From Clostridia bacterium (lineage in GTDB: Bacteria > Bacillota > Clostridia > Christensenellales > Borkfalkiaceae), in contig JAFVRR010000006.1 of assembly GCA_017504165.1 (NCBI GenBank), forward strand, positions 186,001-250,000: a stretch of 64,000 nt of DNA, read 5' to 3'. A program made the translations under genes and the position numbers. Under the pieces are notes generated by a model. The model ran no database searches. It was given only the letters and a program-made list of their open reading frames with translations, and was not told where the DNA came from. Shown piece by piece: positions 17,671 to 26,330 of this stretch. The stretch's first letter is position 1, and each line of letters starts with the position of its first letter.

Positions 17671-18474
17671 TTAAATACAGTAATCTTCAATAAGTTTTTT
17701 AATACCGTCGGAATTATTGTCTAACGTCACGGCGTTGCAAACTTCTTTAATTTCTTTGTAAGCATTCCCCATTGCAACGGAAAACCCTGCGGATTTTAAC
17801 ATAGAAAGGTCGTTACCCGCATCGCCTACCGCTAAAATTTCGCTAACTTCAACGCCTAATTCTTTAGCGATAAAACTAAGAGCGTTGCCCTTAGACACGC
17901 CTTTTAAGTTTATATCTATTTGCTCGTCGTTACTTCTAACCACTTCTAAAGTAGGGAAAGAATTTTTAATATCTAAGTAGTTAGCGTCTAATTTTTCCTT
18001 ATCGTCAAAGGCTAAAAGTTTTACGCTTTTAACGCCGTTTTTTATAATATAATCGCTAACTTTATCTACGATAATAGGCTCTGTTCCCTGCATTTTTTGA
18101 TAAAAATCTAGCCTTGGGTCACCCCTTTTAGAAACGAAAGTACCCTTGTCGTAACAATGCCCGTAGATATTAAGTTCTTCAAATTTTTTAAACAGTTCGT
18201 AACTAATAGTAGTTGGAATAGAATAACTATATAAAACTTTTTTACTATTTAAATCTACAAGTTCACCGCCGTTATATGAGGCAAGCAGACATTTAAGGTC
18301 GTAATTTAATAAATAATGGTCGATGCCCGTAGTCATTCTCCCCGTACAAACTACGAATATTCCGCCCCTTGCAATAAAGTCGTTTACCGCCTTTAAGGTT
18401 TTAGGGGTTATTTCTTTTTTGTCGTTAACTAAAGTCCCATCGTAGTCGGAAACTATCACTTTAAATTTTTTCAT
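17671..18474 (-). CDS. Cof-type HAD-IIB family phosphatase
   Basis: A 267-residue haloacid-dehalogenase-fold hydrolase. Motif I is VSDYDGTLVND near residue 8, motif II VVCTGRM near 41, and the C-terminal motif GDAGNDLSML near 216. The C2B cap is of the expected size. Family members dephosphorylate sugar phosphates, PLP or flavin intermediates; the substrate cannot be told. It overlaps the upstream gene by four bases (ATGA) and so is coupled to it. Confidence 0.9.
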   Translation of the reverse strand: MKKFKVIVSDYDGTLVNDKKEITPKTLKAVNDFIARGGIFVVCTGRMTTGIDHYLLNYDLKCLLASYNGGELVDLNSKKVLYSYSIPTTISYELFKKFEELNIYGHCYDKGTFVSKRGDPRLDFYQKMQGTEPIIVDKVSDYIIKNGVKSVKLLAFDDKEKLDANYLDIKNSFPTLEVVRSNDEQIDINLKGVSKGNALSFIAKELGVEVSEILAVGDAGNDLSMLKSAGFSVAMGNAYKEIKEVCNAVTLDNNSDGIKKLIEDYCI

Positions 18475-19034
18475 ATTAACACGCTGTCGTATGGAATAAC
18501 CGTTCCGGGGGTTAGTTTTTTATTATAAACACACACTTCTACGCGCGCTTTACTCTTCACCCTATTATTGTCAACGTCCCTTATTCCAAAATGAATAGTT
18601 CTTATTATTTTTAAGTGTTGTTTTTTATCTTTTGTGGAAATTACCGTTTCGGCAAGGCAAGTTTCGTTATCGAAATCTTCCCCTATTTTTTTAACGATAA
18701 TATTCATTTTAACACCGTAAAGGCGGGAAAGTTGCTTTTCGTAAACTTCACTATAATCGCTTTCAATACCGTCTAAAATTAAGGTTTCCGCCTCTTTATA
18801 CTCTTTATTGATTTTCTTTTTAAGTTCGGAAATGCTCTCTTTTAAAACTTGGCGTTCCATATTAAGCGTTAAAATTTCACCTTTAACGTTTTTTACGGTC
18901 ACGTCTTTTCTAATGCTTTTTAAAAGGGCAAGTACTTCTTGTAGCCTTGCCTTTTTAATTTCTAGTTCATTTGAAAATTTCTTATAGTTTTTAATTTTAC
19001 TTTCTATTAAATCGAAATTTTCTAAACTTTTCAA
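18471..19034 (-). CDS. Coiled-coil protein with C-terminal beta domain (possible GrpE-like)
   Basis: A 187-residue protein. Residues 1-110 form a long charged coiled coil; the last 60 residues are beta-rich and end with NNRVKSKARVEVCVYNK followed by a short tail. A long helix followed by a small beta domain is the GrpE layout, and the end motif resembles GrpE's R-x-A-x-V-x-V, but the similarity is weak and the function open. The start is TTG at 19032-19034, overlapping the DUF896 stop (TTGA) with AGGGGGA upstream. Confidence 0.45.
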   Translation of the reverse strand: MKSLENFDLIESKIKNYKKFSNELEIKKARLQEVLALLKSIRKDVTVKNVKGEILTLNMERQVLKESISELKKKINKEYKEAETLILDGIESDYSEVYEKQLSRLYGVKMNIIVKKIGEDFDNETCLAETVISTKDKKQHLKIIRTIHFGIRDVDNNRVKSKARVEVCVYNKKLTPGTVIPYDSVLI

Positions 19035-19216
19035 TTGCTTTTATCCCCCTTGTTATCTTTATATTCTTCAGGAGTTCCTAACTGACCGATAATACTCGCC
19101 TTAACGCTATCGATATACGCGCGCCTTAAAATTTTTTGTTCTTCCTTTTCTTCTTCTGTAAGACCTACTGTTTTAGCCTTTCTAGCAAGTTCGTTAATTC
19201 TATCAATATCTAACAT
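19031..19216 (-). CDS. DUF896 family protein
   Basis: A 61-residue protein starting LDIDRINELARKAKT, then GLTEEEKEEQ and LRRAYIDSVK, the conserved two-helix core of DUF896 (YnzC/UPF0291). Function is unknown; the family is nearly restricted to Bacillota, which supports the taxonomic guess. First gene of a three-gene unit with the coiled-coil protein and the HAD phosphatase. Confidence 0.9.
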   Translation of the reverse strand: MLDIDRINELARKAKTVGLTEEEKEEQKILRRAYIDSVKASIIGQLGTPEEYKDNKGDKSN

Positions 19217-19324
19217 AATATTATCACCTTTTATCGTATATATTTAATTATATAATCAATTTTTGTTTTTTGCAATATTTTTTAATATTAAATTAATATA
19301 TTTAACTTTTAAACTTAATAATTA

Positions 19325-19349
19325 AGCCCGAAAGTTAAACTTTCGGGCT
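19325..19349 (-). terminator. Hairpin after the 19355 gene
   Basis: Perfect 11-bp stem AGCCCGAAAGT/ACTTTCGGGCT right after the stop of the 19355 gene. The trailing sequence is AT-rich without a clean U run, so termination strength is uncertain. Confidence 0.6.
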
Positions 19350-19354
19350 ATTCG

Positions 19355-20230
19355 TTATTTCGTTTTTTTCGCAAACCATCTAATTTCGCAATTTTTAAAT
19401 TCTCTTTCCGCTTTTAAAGTGTATGGGTTATAGTATAAAGTAGAAACCTTGCCGTCACTTCTAACGATATTCCAACCGTAATCCCAATTACCACTTTTAT
19501 ATTCCATAGGAATATTAGGAGTACACCTAACCATAGGTCTAGTTTGCGCCACCATACAATTTTCATTATGATAAAAATAATGTGAACCCGTTTGAACGAA
19601 TACGGTATGCTTTAGTCCGCCGTCTACAAGGTTAACTATGCCAACTTTTAATTCCGTACCGTTTTGCGATGCGGTTTCTAAATCCCTAGCGTTACCACTT
19701 ATAGCGTTGCCGTTAGCGTCGTGATGGTATATCTCTTCCCAGCAGTCGTTAATTAAAAATCTATAAGACTCGAAATCGTAAATAAAGTTTGATGAAGGCC
19801 CGTTAGTTTCTCCGTCAAAAGAAGATAATAAATGATATTTTTCTTCTAAAATAGGGGTATCTTCCCCTACCGGCTCTCTTCCGCCGTTGAGAAGTGGTCT
19901 TGCTATCGCTTGCAATCCGTTTTCGTTGTACATAAATAGTGACATCGATTCTTTCGGACCGAAAACACCCGGAAGTTGTACGGGTTGGCGAAAAGTCATC
20001 ATTCCCGCTACCCATCTATTATCGATAAAATAGGTGCAAGGAAAATCGCTTACTTCGTGAATTAAGTCGTGATTATCAGACCTTACGTCTATATGTTCGT
20101 TATGATAAAAATCGGTTGCAACGCGTAAATCCGCGCCGTTATTAATCGCCTTTCTTAGTTCTTCAGGCGTACCTTTTACAATTTCTCTTTTAGAATTAAG
20201 TTCTAAAACGGAATTCCATTTTTCTAACAT
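19355..20230 (-). CDS. Hypothetical cytosolic protein, 291 residues
   Basis: Not recognised. Soluble, tryptophan- and tyrosine-rich, with many short beta-strand-like segments and no signal peptide. The N-terminal part (REIVKGTPEELRKAINNGADL, then a DFYHNEHID stretch) reads like a beta-barrel or ligand-binding domain, and the C-terminus has NWDYGWNIVRSDG. AGGAG precedes the ATG. It is a single-gene unit with flanking terminators. No neighbour suggests a role. Confidence 0.6.
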   Translation of the reverse strand: MLEKWNSVLELNSKREIVKGTPEELRKAINNGADLRVATDFYHNEHIDVRSDNHDLIHEVSDFPCTYFIDNRWVAGMMTFRQPVQLPGVFGPKESMSLFMYNENGLQAIARPLLNGGREPVGEDTPILEEKYHLLSSFDGETNGPSSNFIYDFESYRFLINDCWEEIYHHDANGNAISGNARDLETASQNGTELKVGIVNLVDGGLKHTVFVQTGSHYFYHNENCMVAQTRPMVRCTPNIPMEYKSGNWDYGWNIVRSDGKVSTLYYNPYTLKAEREFKNCEIRWFAKKTK

Positions 20231-20306
20231 TTTTACTCCTATTATAAGCGTTGATTGTTTCTAGCCGTTATATTTTACCATTATTATCTTTAATTTTCAA
20301 TATTAA

Positions 20307-20339
20307 AACGGGACGCGTTTAACTAAACAGCGTCCCGTT
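20307..20339 (-). terminator. Terminator of the AEC permease unit
   Basis: A 10-bp stem AACGGGACGC/GCGTCCCGTT with T-rich tail on the minus strand, 12 bases after the permease stop. Confidence 0.75.
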
Positions 20340-20351
20340 ATTAAATATTTT

Positions 20352-21320
20352 TTATAATAAAGTTGCTAAATATTCCATAACGTAAAATATGGTAGGAATA
20401 GTCGCTAATGCGATAATATAAGAAACGAAACACGCCTTAGCACCCTCTATACTGTTTTTGCCAACCGATTCTGGAAAAACTACTACGTTCATACCAGACG
20501 GTAAGCATAATAAACTTACTGATGCAATAAAAATTTCTTTACTTACGCCAAGTAAAAATAATATTCCGCCACCGATTACCGGTATTATAATTAATCTTAT
20601 AAAAGTTAATAAATACGCTCTTTTCGATTTAAACAGTTCACTAAACGGCAAAGTTGCAAGGATAGAGCCCGTTAAAAGCATAGCACTTGCGCTCATACAA
20701 TTTGACGCGGGCGTCAAAATCGTATACACGATGCTTGGTATTTCAAATGGTAAAAAACCAAAAATTAAACCAAGCAGTACGCCGATGAGCGGTGGAGATA
20801 TAATAGATTGTATTAAACTTCTTCTCTCTACGCTATTCCCGTTTTGATTTTCAAGTTCTTCTTTAGTTGGCTTAGTTAAAATGTAATATCCATAAGTATT
20901 AATTGCAATAGAAAACGGTAGTCCGAAAATCATAAACTGTACTAGATATTCCGCGCCGAAAACCATTTCTATAAGCGGATAACCAAAGTAGCCCATATTT
21001 GAAAACACAAGCATATATAAAATCATATTTCTTATATTTTCGTCTTTAGAAAACAGTTTAGAGAAAAAGTAGTTTATAAATATTAAAACAAAAAGAATTA
21101 TAAGCCCCGCTAAAAGCAAGGATAAATACACGCTAATCTTTTCAACGCTTACGTTTTTAGATAGATTTATTATCGTATACGCAGGTGTAAACAATAAGGT
21201 TAAAAGTTTAGATAAAACTTTGCCAGTTTTTTCGTTTATTAGGTTTTTCCTTCTCAAGAAATACCCTACTAAAATGTATATAAGCAAGGTAGATACTTGA
21301 ATTAAAGTTGCAATGAACAT
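20352..21320 (-). CDS. AEC family (auxin efflux carrier-like) permease
   Basis: A 322-residue protein with about ten membrane segments, the length and pattern of bacterial AEC transporters, several of which move malate or other carboxylates. The two halves each contain a conserved proline-rich crossover region (SPPLIGVLLGLIFG in the middle, CLPSGMNVVVF near the end). I start it at 21320, one base after the stop of the oxidoreductase gene, because the longer frame begins at a TTG inside that gene. Co-transcription with the oxidoreductase is likely. Confidence 0.85.
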   Translation of the reverse strand: MFIATLIQVSTLLIYILVGYFLRRKNLINEKTGKVLSKLLTLLFTPAYTIINLSKNVSVEKISVYLSLLLAGLIILFVLIFINYFFSKLFSKDENIRNMILYMLVFSNMGYFGYPLIEMVFGAEYLVQFMIFGLPFSIAINTYGYYILTKPTKEELENQNGNSVERRSLIQSIISPPLIGVLLGLIFGFLPFEIPSIVYTILTPASNCMSASAMLLTGSILATLPFSELFKSKRAYLLTFIRLIIIPVIGGGILFLLGVSKEIFIASVSLLCLPSGMNVVVFPESVGKNSIEGAKACFVSYIIALATIPTIFYVMEYLATLL

Positions 21321-21321
21321 T

Positions 21322-22695
21322 TTAGATAAGATTCTCCACAATATATCTTGCTACGTAAACGCCACTAGCCGACGCGTGTGAAAGAGAGTGCGTTACCCCG
21401 CTACCGTCGCCTATTACGAATAAACCTTTGTGCTTAGTCATTAAATTGTTGTCAATCTCAACTTGCATATTGTAGAATTTAACTTCTACGCCGTAAAGTA
21501 AAGTATCGTCGTTAGCAGTACCAGGCGCAATTTTGTCAAGCGCGTAAATCATTTCGATAATGCCGTCTAAAATACGCTTAGGCATAACCAAACTCAAATC
21601 GCCCGGAGTTGCGTTTAAAGTAGGAGTCATAAAACTTTCTTCAATTCTATTTTGATTACTTCTCTTGCCCCTTACTAAATCGCCGAAACGTTGAACGATA
21701 ACGCCACCACCAAGCATATTAGAAAGCCTTGCAATACTTTCGCCATAGCCGTTACTGTCTTTGAACGGCTCGCTAAAATGCTTACTTACAAGCAGAGCAA
21801 AGTTGGTATTTCCAGTATGCTTAGACGGGTCTTCGTAACTGTGACCGTTAACCGTTACGATGCCGTTAGTGTTTTCGTTAACGACAACGCCGTGTGGGTT
21901 CATACAGAAAGTTCTAACCATATCTTGGAACTTTTGAGTTCTAAATTTAATCTTGCTTTCGTAAAGTTCATCAGTTAAGTGTGCAAAAATTTCCGCAGGG
22001 AGTTCTACCCTTACGCCGATGTCTACACGGTTTGAAGACTTTGGAATATCAAGGTCGTGGCAAACTTCTTCCATCCATTTACTACCACTTCTACCAACTG
22101 ACGAAATTACGTTTTTAGCAAAGTATTCGCCTTTAGCCGTAATTACGTTATATCCACCGTCTACAACTTTAACTGTTTTAACAGGCGTTTCAAAGAAGAT
22201 GTCCATTTTATCTTTTAATACGTTATACAAATTCTCTAAAACTACGTAGTTTTTATCCGTACCTAAATGGCGCACTTGCGCGTCGAGTAAGTGAAGGTCG
22301 TGCTCTAAACATAAAGTTTTTATTTTAGTATTTGCAGTAGAGTAAAGTTTAGTGCCTTCGCCACCGTTAGCCATATTGATATCGTCAACGTATTTCATTA
22401 AATCAAGCGCTTTTTGCTTGCCGATATATTCGCATAACGTACCGCCAAAGTGGTTGGTTATGTTATATTTACCGTCAGAAAATGCGCCCGCGCCACCAAA
22501 ACCGTTCATAATAGCGCAAGTTTTGCAACCAATACAAGATTTAACCTTGTCACCATCGATTGGGCATTTTCTCTTCTCTAGACTTTTACCCGTTTCAAAC
22601 ATAGCAATTTTAATGTCACTATTAAGTTTTAAAAGTTCGTACGCAGAATAAATACCGCCAGGGCCTGCGCCAATAATGATTACGTCGTATTTCAT
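21322..22695 (-). CDS. FAD-dependent oxidoreductase
   Basis: A 457-residue flavoprotein with the Rossmann motif VIIIGAGPGGIYSAYEL at the N-terminus and a C-terminal FVIGDGSGVTHSLSHASASG motif. The cysteine-rich CPIDGDKVKSCIGCKTCAIM segment near residue 45, then GFGGAGAFSDGK, place it among the COG2509-type uncharacterised FAD-dependent dehydrogenases. The four-cysteine segment could bind an Fe-S cluster or be redox-active. Start 22695 is chosen because GGAG precedes it. It is followed by the AEC permease. Confidence 0.8.
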   Translation of the reverse strand: MKYDVIIIGAGPGGIYSAYELLKLNSDIKIAMFETGKSLEKRKCPIDGDKVKSCIGCKTCAIMNGFGGAGAFSDGKYNITNHFGGTLCEYIGKQKALDLMKYVDDINMANGGEGTKLYSTANTKIKTLCLEHDLHLLDAQVRHLGTDKNYVVLENLYNVLKDKMDIFFETPVKTVKVVDGGYNVITAKGEYFAKNVISSVGRSGSKWMEEVCHDLDIPKSSNRVDIGVRVELPAEIFAHLTDELYESKIKFRTQKFQDMVRTFCMNPHGVVVNENTNGIVTVNGHSYEDPSKHTGNTNFALLVSKHFSEPFKDSNGYGESIARLSNMLGGGVIVQRFGDLVRGKRSNQNRIEESFMTPTLNATPGDLSLVMPKRILDGIIEMIYALDKIAPGTANDDTLLYGVEVKFYNMQVEIDNNLMTKHKGLFVIGDGSGVTHSLSHASASGVYVARYIVENLI

Positions 22696-22870
22696 AATTT
22701 TCTCCATTAGGTCTTAAAGACCATACGTTAATATTTTATCATAGATAAAAACATTTGTCTATCATTATTAAAAATTATTTTATTTTAAAATTTCAAAATA
22801 TTTTGCTACTAAACAATTGACAAAAGTAAAAGAAAGTAGTATTATACTTGTTGTTAAGAGCAATTTTAAC

Positions 22871-22957
22871 GCCGCTGTGGCGGAATAGGCAGACGCAAGG
22901 GACTTAAAATCCCTCGGTGTAACAGCCGTGCCGGTTCGACTCCGGCCAGCGGCACCA
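22871..22957 (+). tRNA. tRNA-Leu (anticodon UAA)
   Basis: An 87-base class II tRNA with an encoded CCA. The acceptor stem is GCCGCTG/CAGCGGC, the anticodon loop CTTAAAA (22903-22909) gives UAA, a long variable arm follows, and the T arm contains GGTTCGACTCC. The 3' end from 22944 is duplicated 199 bp downstream. Confidence 0.97.
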
Positions 22958-22969
22958 AAAAAACGACTT
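22944..22969. repeat. att-like direct repeat, copy 1 (tRNA-Leu 3' end)
   Basis: A 26-bp block from the T arm and acceptor stem of tRNA-Leu through CCA and seven A to CGACTT. It is identical to 23143-23168. Duplication of a tRNA 3' end is the usual scar of site-specific integration. Confidence 0.85.
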
Positions 22970-23142
22970 GATTTATTTCAGGTCCTTTTTTTGATGTCAA
23001 TAACGAAGTTGATTATATTTATTTAGGGCTCCCGAAAAAGATTTTGCATAACAAAAGATTTTTGGGAAAGAAGGAGCAACCGCTTAAAAAGTTTTACGAT
23101 TTATTTTAATAAACTGTAAGGCCAAGTAGCGTGTTGTGACGT
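22970..23142. mobile_element. Short segment between tRNA-derived repeats
   Basis: 173 bases without a gene, enclosed by the two 26-bp repeats. It contains AAAAGATTTT twice, seven bases apart (within 23038-23065), the kind of arm-site repeat that integrases bind. It may be a remnant or a minimal tail of an integrated element. No integrase gene is in the window. Confidence 0.5.
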
Positions 23143-23168
23143 GGCCAGCGGCACCAAAAAAACGACTT
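23143..23168. repeat. att-like direct repeat, copy 2
   Basis: Exact copy of 22944-22969. This copy, not the first, is joined to the hairpin that looks like the native tRNA-Leu terminator, so the intervening segment was inserted between the tRNA and its terminator. Confidence 0.85.
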
Positions 23169-23188
23169 CATCTCGAAGTCGTTTTTTT
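23160..23188 (+). terminator. Terminator, probably the original one of tRNA-Leu
   Basis: A 10-bp stem AAACGACTTC/GAAGTCGTTT followed by a run of T. The first half of the stem is present also after the tRNA proper, but its partner is missing there. Confidence 0.85.
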
Positions 23189-23395
23189 ATTTTATTGGGT
23201 TTTTAAATTTTTATTCTATTTTATTGCTTATTCATTATCAGCAAAAAATCAATTCCCCACCACCCTATTAGGATGTAAGCCATAGAATCAACGCTTAATT
23301 TTTTATTTGATTTTGCGAACATATTATTCGTTTTATCAAAGCATATTTTTCGTCTTTACACGAGATTTTTGTAACGTGAAATAAAATTCGTATCC

Positions 23396-23524
23396 TTACG
23401 AAAAATTTGTATCGTTTTCTAACTTTTCTGATAAAAATAATTCAATTTCTATTCCATATCGGAAAATTTGGGTCCCAAAAATTTCACCACTCTCGTCGAG
23501 AATCGCACCAAAAAGAATCTCCAT
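23396..23524 (-). CDS. Possible small protein, 42 residues
   Basis: Lies in the 500-base stretch 23189-23685, which otherwise shows no gene. The frame has an AGGGTGA site seven bases before the ATG and encodes an acidic peptide beginning MEILFGAILDESGEIFG. I do not recognise it. It could be a remnant of a mobile-element gene or chance. The rest of the stretch is AT-rich with no clear structure. Confidence 0.3.
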   Translation of the reverse strand: MEILFGAILDESGEIFGTQIFRYGIEIELFLSEKLENDTNFS

Positions 23525-23685
23525 TGTAGTCACCCTACTTTTGGTTATTAATTGGTCATAAATTTGGAATTATAAAACGCATTTTTTGCAATTTCACTCC
23601 CATCGCGAATCGTATCGTGGAATATTATATTTCACACTTTATTTATCTATAATAATTTTTGAAAAATCATTTATCTTTTACCAAA

Positions 23686-25185
23686 TCAAGATACTATCTC
23701 TATTTCTACCGGATCATATCTTTCACATTCACAAAACTCTACACTAGGATTATCCTTCAAATAATTTTTTATTAAACAAGCCTCATAGAATAATGAAACA
23801 ACTGCATAATTTAAATTCTTACCGCTAGCAAACTTATCGGAATACCTAAAATAATTTTTGCTCAATCTTTTACCATATCTTGTAAAATAAAAATGGCGTA
23901 ATTGATTTCTAATCCATTTGTCTAAGTTTTTTAACTGTCTCATGTCTGTAATGTTTATAAAGAATCCTATCCAACTTTGGGGCTTCTGAGGCTTACCACA
24001 ATGCTTACATTCAACAAAAAAGCCTTTCCCATATATCCAGTTACCCATTATTTTAGCATTAATTTTATAAACAACTTTACTATAATCGCATTTGTCTCTT
24101 ATCCCCAAATCAACAATGTGTTTAATAACTTTCTTAAACTTTAAGATATTATCTTGTTTTACCCCTAGATAAGTTTGCGATATCTTAAATCCTAAAAATT
24201 CAATGCTAAATTTATTTTCCAAGTTTATAGCCTTTGTCTTATTGTCATTTGCCAAACTTCCATCAAGCGCGCTTTTATCTATTGGATGCAAATTAAGTTT
24301 CTCTCTAGCAAAATATCTATGTAATGATTTATACATATCTTCAACAATATTTTTGTCTTTGCATAATATAATAAAATCATCTGCATATCGTATATATTTT
24401 ATGTCATACTTAGCGCCCAACTTTTTTACAACATAACTATCAAAAGAAAATAAATATAAATTTGCCAATAAACCAGACAAAACTCCCCCTTGGGGGATTC
24501 CTATCTCACGTGATGTTGTAATAGGTTTTTCCGTATAATATTTTGTTGCGCTTTTCTTGTTTTCTATAGCAACTCTTCTTACTTTTAAAAATCTAAGCAA
24601 ATACTTTATCACAAGTGGATTGTTTTTATAAAATTTCTGAATTTTATTAGTCAATCTATCATGATTAATTCTATCAAAATATTTTTCTATATCACCATCA
24701 ATACCATAAACATATCCCATATTGAAATATTGCTGTATTTTTTCAATTGCCTGTTTTACGGATTTTCCTTTTCTATACCCATAAATACAGTCATCAATTT
24801 TTTGATACTTATCGTTCGTATAATCATATATTGCGTTATAAATCATCTTTTGAAAAATAGTATCATTAATTGTTGATATTGCCAAAGTCCTTAATTTGCC
24901 TACCTTTTCAGCCTCTTCAAATTCAAATTTTGAAAAAGGCGCCTTAGGAATTTGCATTTCTCTAAATGGTGAGTAAAGATATTTGCCCGATTTTGCTCTA
25001 TCACAAAATGTTTTGGCAAATATTTTAATATTTTTTCTAATATTGCTATAATCATTCCCATCGACACCCATAGGCAATTTTATGTTTTTTGTATGTACAT
25101 CTGTCTTCTTTTGAATAAGGGACTCAAACATGTTAATATAATTTAATTCATTGAATTGTTCTAATAAAATTTTATCTAACTTCAT
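23686..25185 (-). CDS. Reverse transcriptase, group II-like or unknown-group (possible defence RT)
   Basis: A 499-residue RNA-directed DNA polymerase. Motifs in order: YGYRKGKSVKQAI near 135, GIDGDIEKYFDRINHD (161-176), GIPQGGVLSGLLANLYL (229-245) and the catalytic YADD (267-270), then LGFKIS of the thumb region. The C-terminal 150 residues contain CKHCG (393-397) and a helical region but no complete HNH endonuclease. No group II intron domain V is seen downstream. Start 25185 is chosen for GGAGAG just before it. A predicted structured RNA with its own terminator ends 10 bases upstream of this start. It is in a defence island; its class is unresolved. Confidence 0.8.
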   Translation of the reverse strand: MKLDKILLEQFNELNYINMFESLIQKKTDVHTKNIKLPMGVDGNDYSNIRKNIKIFAKTFCDRAKSGKYLYSPFREMQIPKAPFSKFEFEEAEKVGKLRTLAISTINDTIFQKMIYNAIYDYTNDKYQKIDDCIYGYRKGKSVKQAIEKIQQYFNMGYVYGIDGDIEKYFDRINHDRLTNKIQKFYKNNPLVIKYLLRFLKVRRVAIENKKSATKYYTEKPITTSREIGIPQGGVLSGLLANLYLFSFDSYVVKKLGAKYDIKYIRYADDFIILCKDKNIVEDMYKSLHRYFAREKLNLHPIDKSALDGSLANDNKTKAINLENKFSIEFLGFKISQTYLGVKQDNILKFKKVIKHIVDLGIRDKCDYSKVVYKINAKIMGNWIYGKGFFVECKHCGKPQKPQSWIGFFINITDMRQLKNLDKWIRNQLRHFYFTRYGKRLSKNYFRYSDKFASGKNLNYAVVSLFYEACLIKNYLKDNPSVEFCECERYDPVEIEIVS

Positions 25186-25194
25186 TTTCTCTCC

Positions 25195-25411
25195 AAAAAA
25201 AACAATTAGGCCAAGATAACTTGACCTAATTACCGAAACATAATTCCTATTTTTATTGAGCAATTGAATTTATGTTTCTTGCTCACACCAAATTCAAAAT
25301 TAATTTGGTAAACTTTGTAACATGAATAAATAAATTACTCATGATAGTCGAACTTAATGTCAATTGTTGGCATAAATTCTCCTTTTATTCGCAAATGCAA
25401 ATTTAATATCA
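25195..25411 (-). ncRNA. Putative non-coding RNA upstream of the group II-like RT
   Basis: The minus strand has an extended -10 box (TATAAT at 25419-25424 preceded by TGTGG) and then about 215 bases with three hairpins: ACCAAATT/AATTTGGT, GAGCAA/TTGCTC, and a 12-bp stem (25220-25231 with 25204-25215) followed by GTTTTTTTT. The last is a strong intrinsic terminator placed directly before the RT's ribosome-binding site. A second promoter, TTGACT-N17-TAACAT (25496-25524), would add about 80 bases to the 5' end. The layout recalls RT-associated ncRNAs of retrons and some DRT systems. Confidence 0.55.
25335..25373 (-). CDS. 12-codon ORF inside the RT leader
   Basis: ATG at 25373 with a strong AAAGGAGAATTT site, encoding MPTIDIKFDYHE. 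Such a good site on so short a frame suggests a leader peptide controlling the downstream terminator or a peptide encoded in the ncRNA. Real translation is unproven. Confidence 0.45.
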   Translation of the reverse strand: MPTIDIKFDYHE

Positions 25412-25547
25412 TAGTGATATTATACCACATTTGGAACCCCTACCCTACTGGGCGCAAAAACGGGAAAATTAAAAAAATTTTCACTAGGTATAGTTATGTT
25501 ATCATAAAACAATAAGTAAGTCAATATTTTTAATCAAATATATCATA

Positions 25548-26312
25548 TTATTTTTTTAAAATTAATTTTATTTCTTCTAGAGTCTTACTGTCTACATTTT
25601 CTATTCTGTGAATCATTGCATGGCAGTTCGGGCAAACTGGAATCAAATCGTTTTTATAATCAACTATGTAATCTTTACCAATACTATGTAAAGGTTTTAA
25701 GTGATGAATGTGAATAAAACCTTCGCCTAATTCACCATACTTCTCACCAAAATCCATACCACAAATACTACATGCCGTACCATGATGCTCAATACATCTT
25801 CTTCTAGCAATTGAACTTCTTTCGTATCTATTAACTTGAGTTTTTATAACATGGCCTTCATTATAATTCTCAGTTAACTCAACGTCTTGAAAGAAGCCGT
25901 TCGTGTAATGATCGTTAAAATGCTTATTGATATAATTGTACAGTTTTTCTGATAATTTTATAGGGCCTTGAGGAGCCGCTTTTAACCCATTATCGAATAA
26001 ACATTTCAAATCTAAATAAGGCGAATCCACTTGTTCAACCAATATTAAACGTGCATATTTACCTTGTTGTGATTTTCTATATTCTTCAACATCTAACCAA
26101 AACTTGCTATCATCAACACATTCATTAAAAGATTTGTCGCATTCAACGATTTCACACTTATACATAACCCTTTTAATAGGTTTTGTGCAATATATAAATA
26201 CAACATCTCCAACTGAATAGTTAGCTCTCTGCCTCCAATCTATAAAGCCAAAAGTGGCAAATGATGAAGCGTGGTCATACATTTTACCATTTGCTGAAAT
26301 CATCCAATTCAT
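25548..26312 (-). CDS. EVE-domain HNH endonuclease
   Basis: A 254-residue protein. The N-terminal 150 residues are an EVE/PUA-like domain (WMISANGKMYDH, IDWRQRANYSVGDVVFIYC), which in other proteins binds modified bases. The C-terminal HNH domain has CSIC (181-184), HHLKP (203-207) and CPNCH (227-231), so the metal and catalytic ligands are intact. EVE-HNH proteins act as modification-dependent (type IV-like) restriction enzymes. AAAGGAG precedes the ATG. A methyltransferase relic lies just upstream, which fits a former restriction-modification cassette. Confidence 0.85.
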   Translation of the reverse strand: MNWMISANGKMYDHASSFATFGFIDWRQRANYSVGDVVFIYCTKPIKRVMYKCEIVECDKSFNECVDDSKFWLDVEEYRKSQQGKYARLILVEQVDSPYLDLKCLFDNGLKAAPQGPIKLSEKLYNYINKHFNDHYTNGFFQDVELTENYNEGHVIKTQVNRYERSSIARRRCIEHHGTACSICGMDFGEKYGELGEGFIHIHHLKPLHSIGKDYIVDYKNDLIPVCPNCHAMIHRIENVDSKTLEEIKLILKK

Positions 26313-26330
26313 AACAAATTCTCCTTTGGT

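Noticed and set aside
23396..25263. Complete group II intron around the first reverse transcriptase
   Set aside because: No domain V/VI-like sequence was found after the RT and the protein lacks a full HNH endonuclease. The upstream RNA ends in an intrinsic terminator, which an intron would not have.
25186..25263. N-terminal extension of the group-II-like RT to a TTG at 25263
   Set aside because: It would translate through the terminator hairpin; the ATG at 25185 has GGAGAG.
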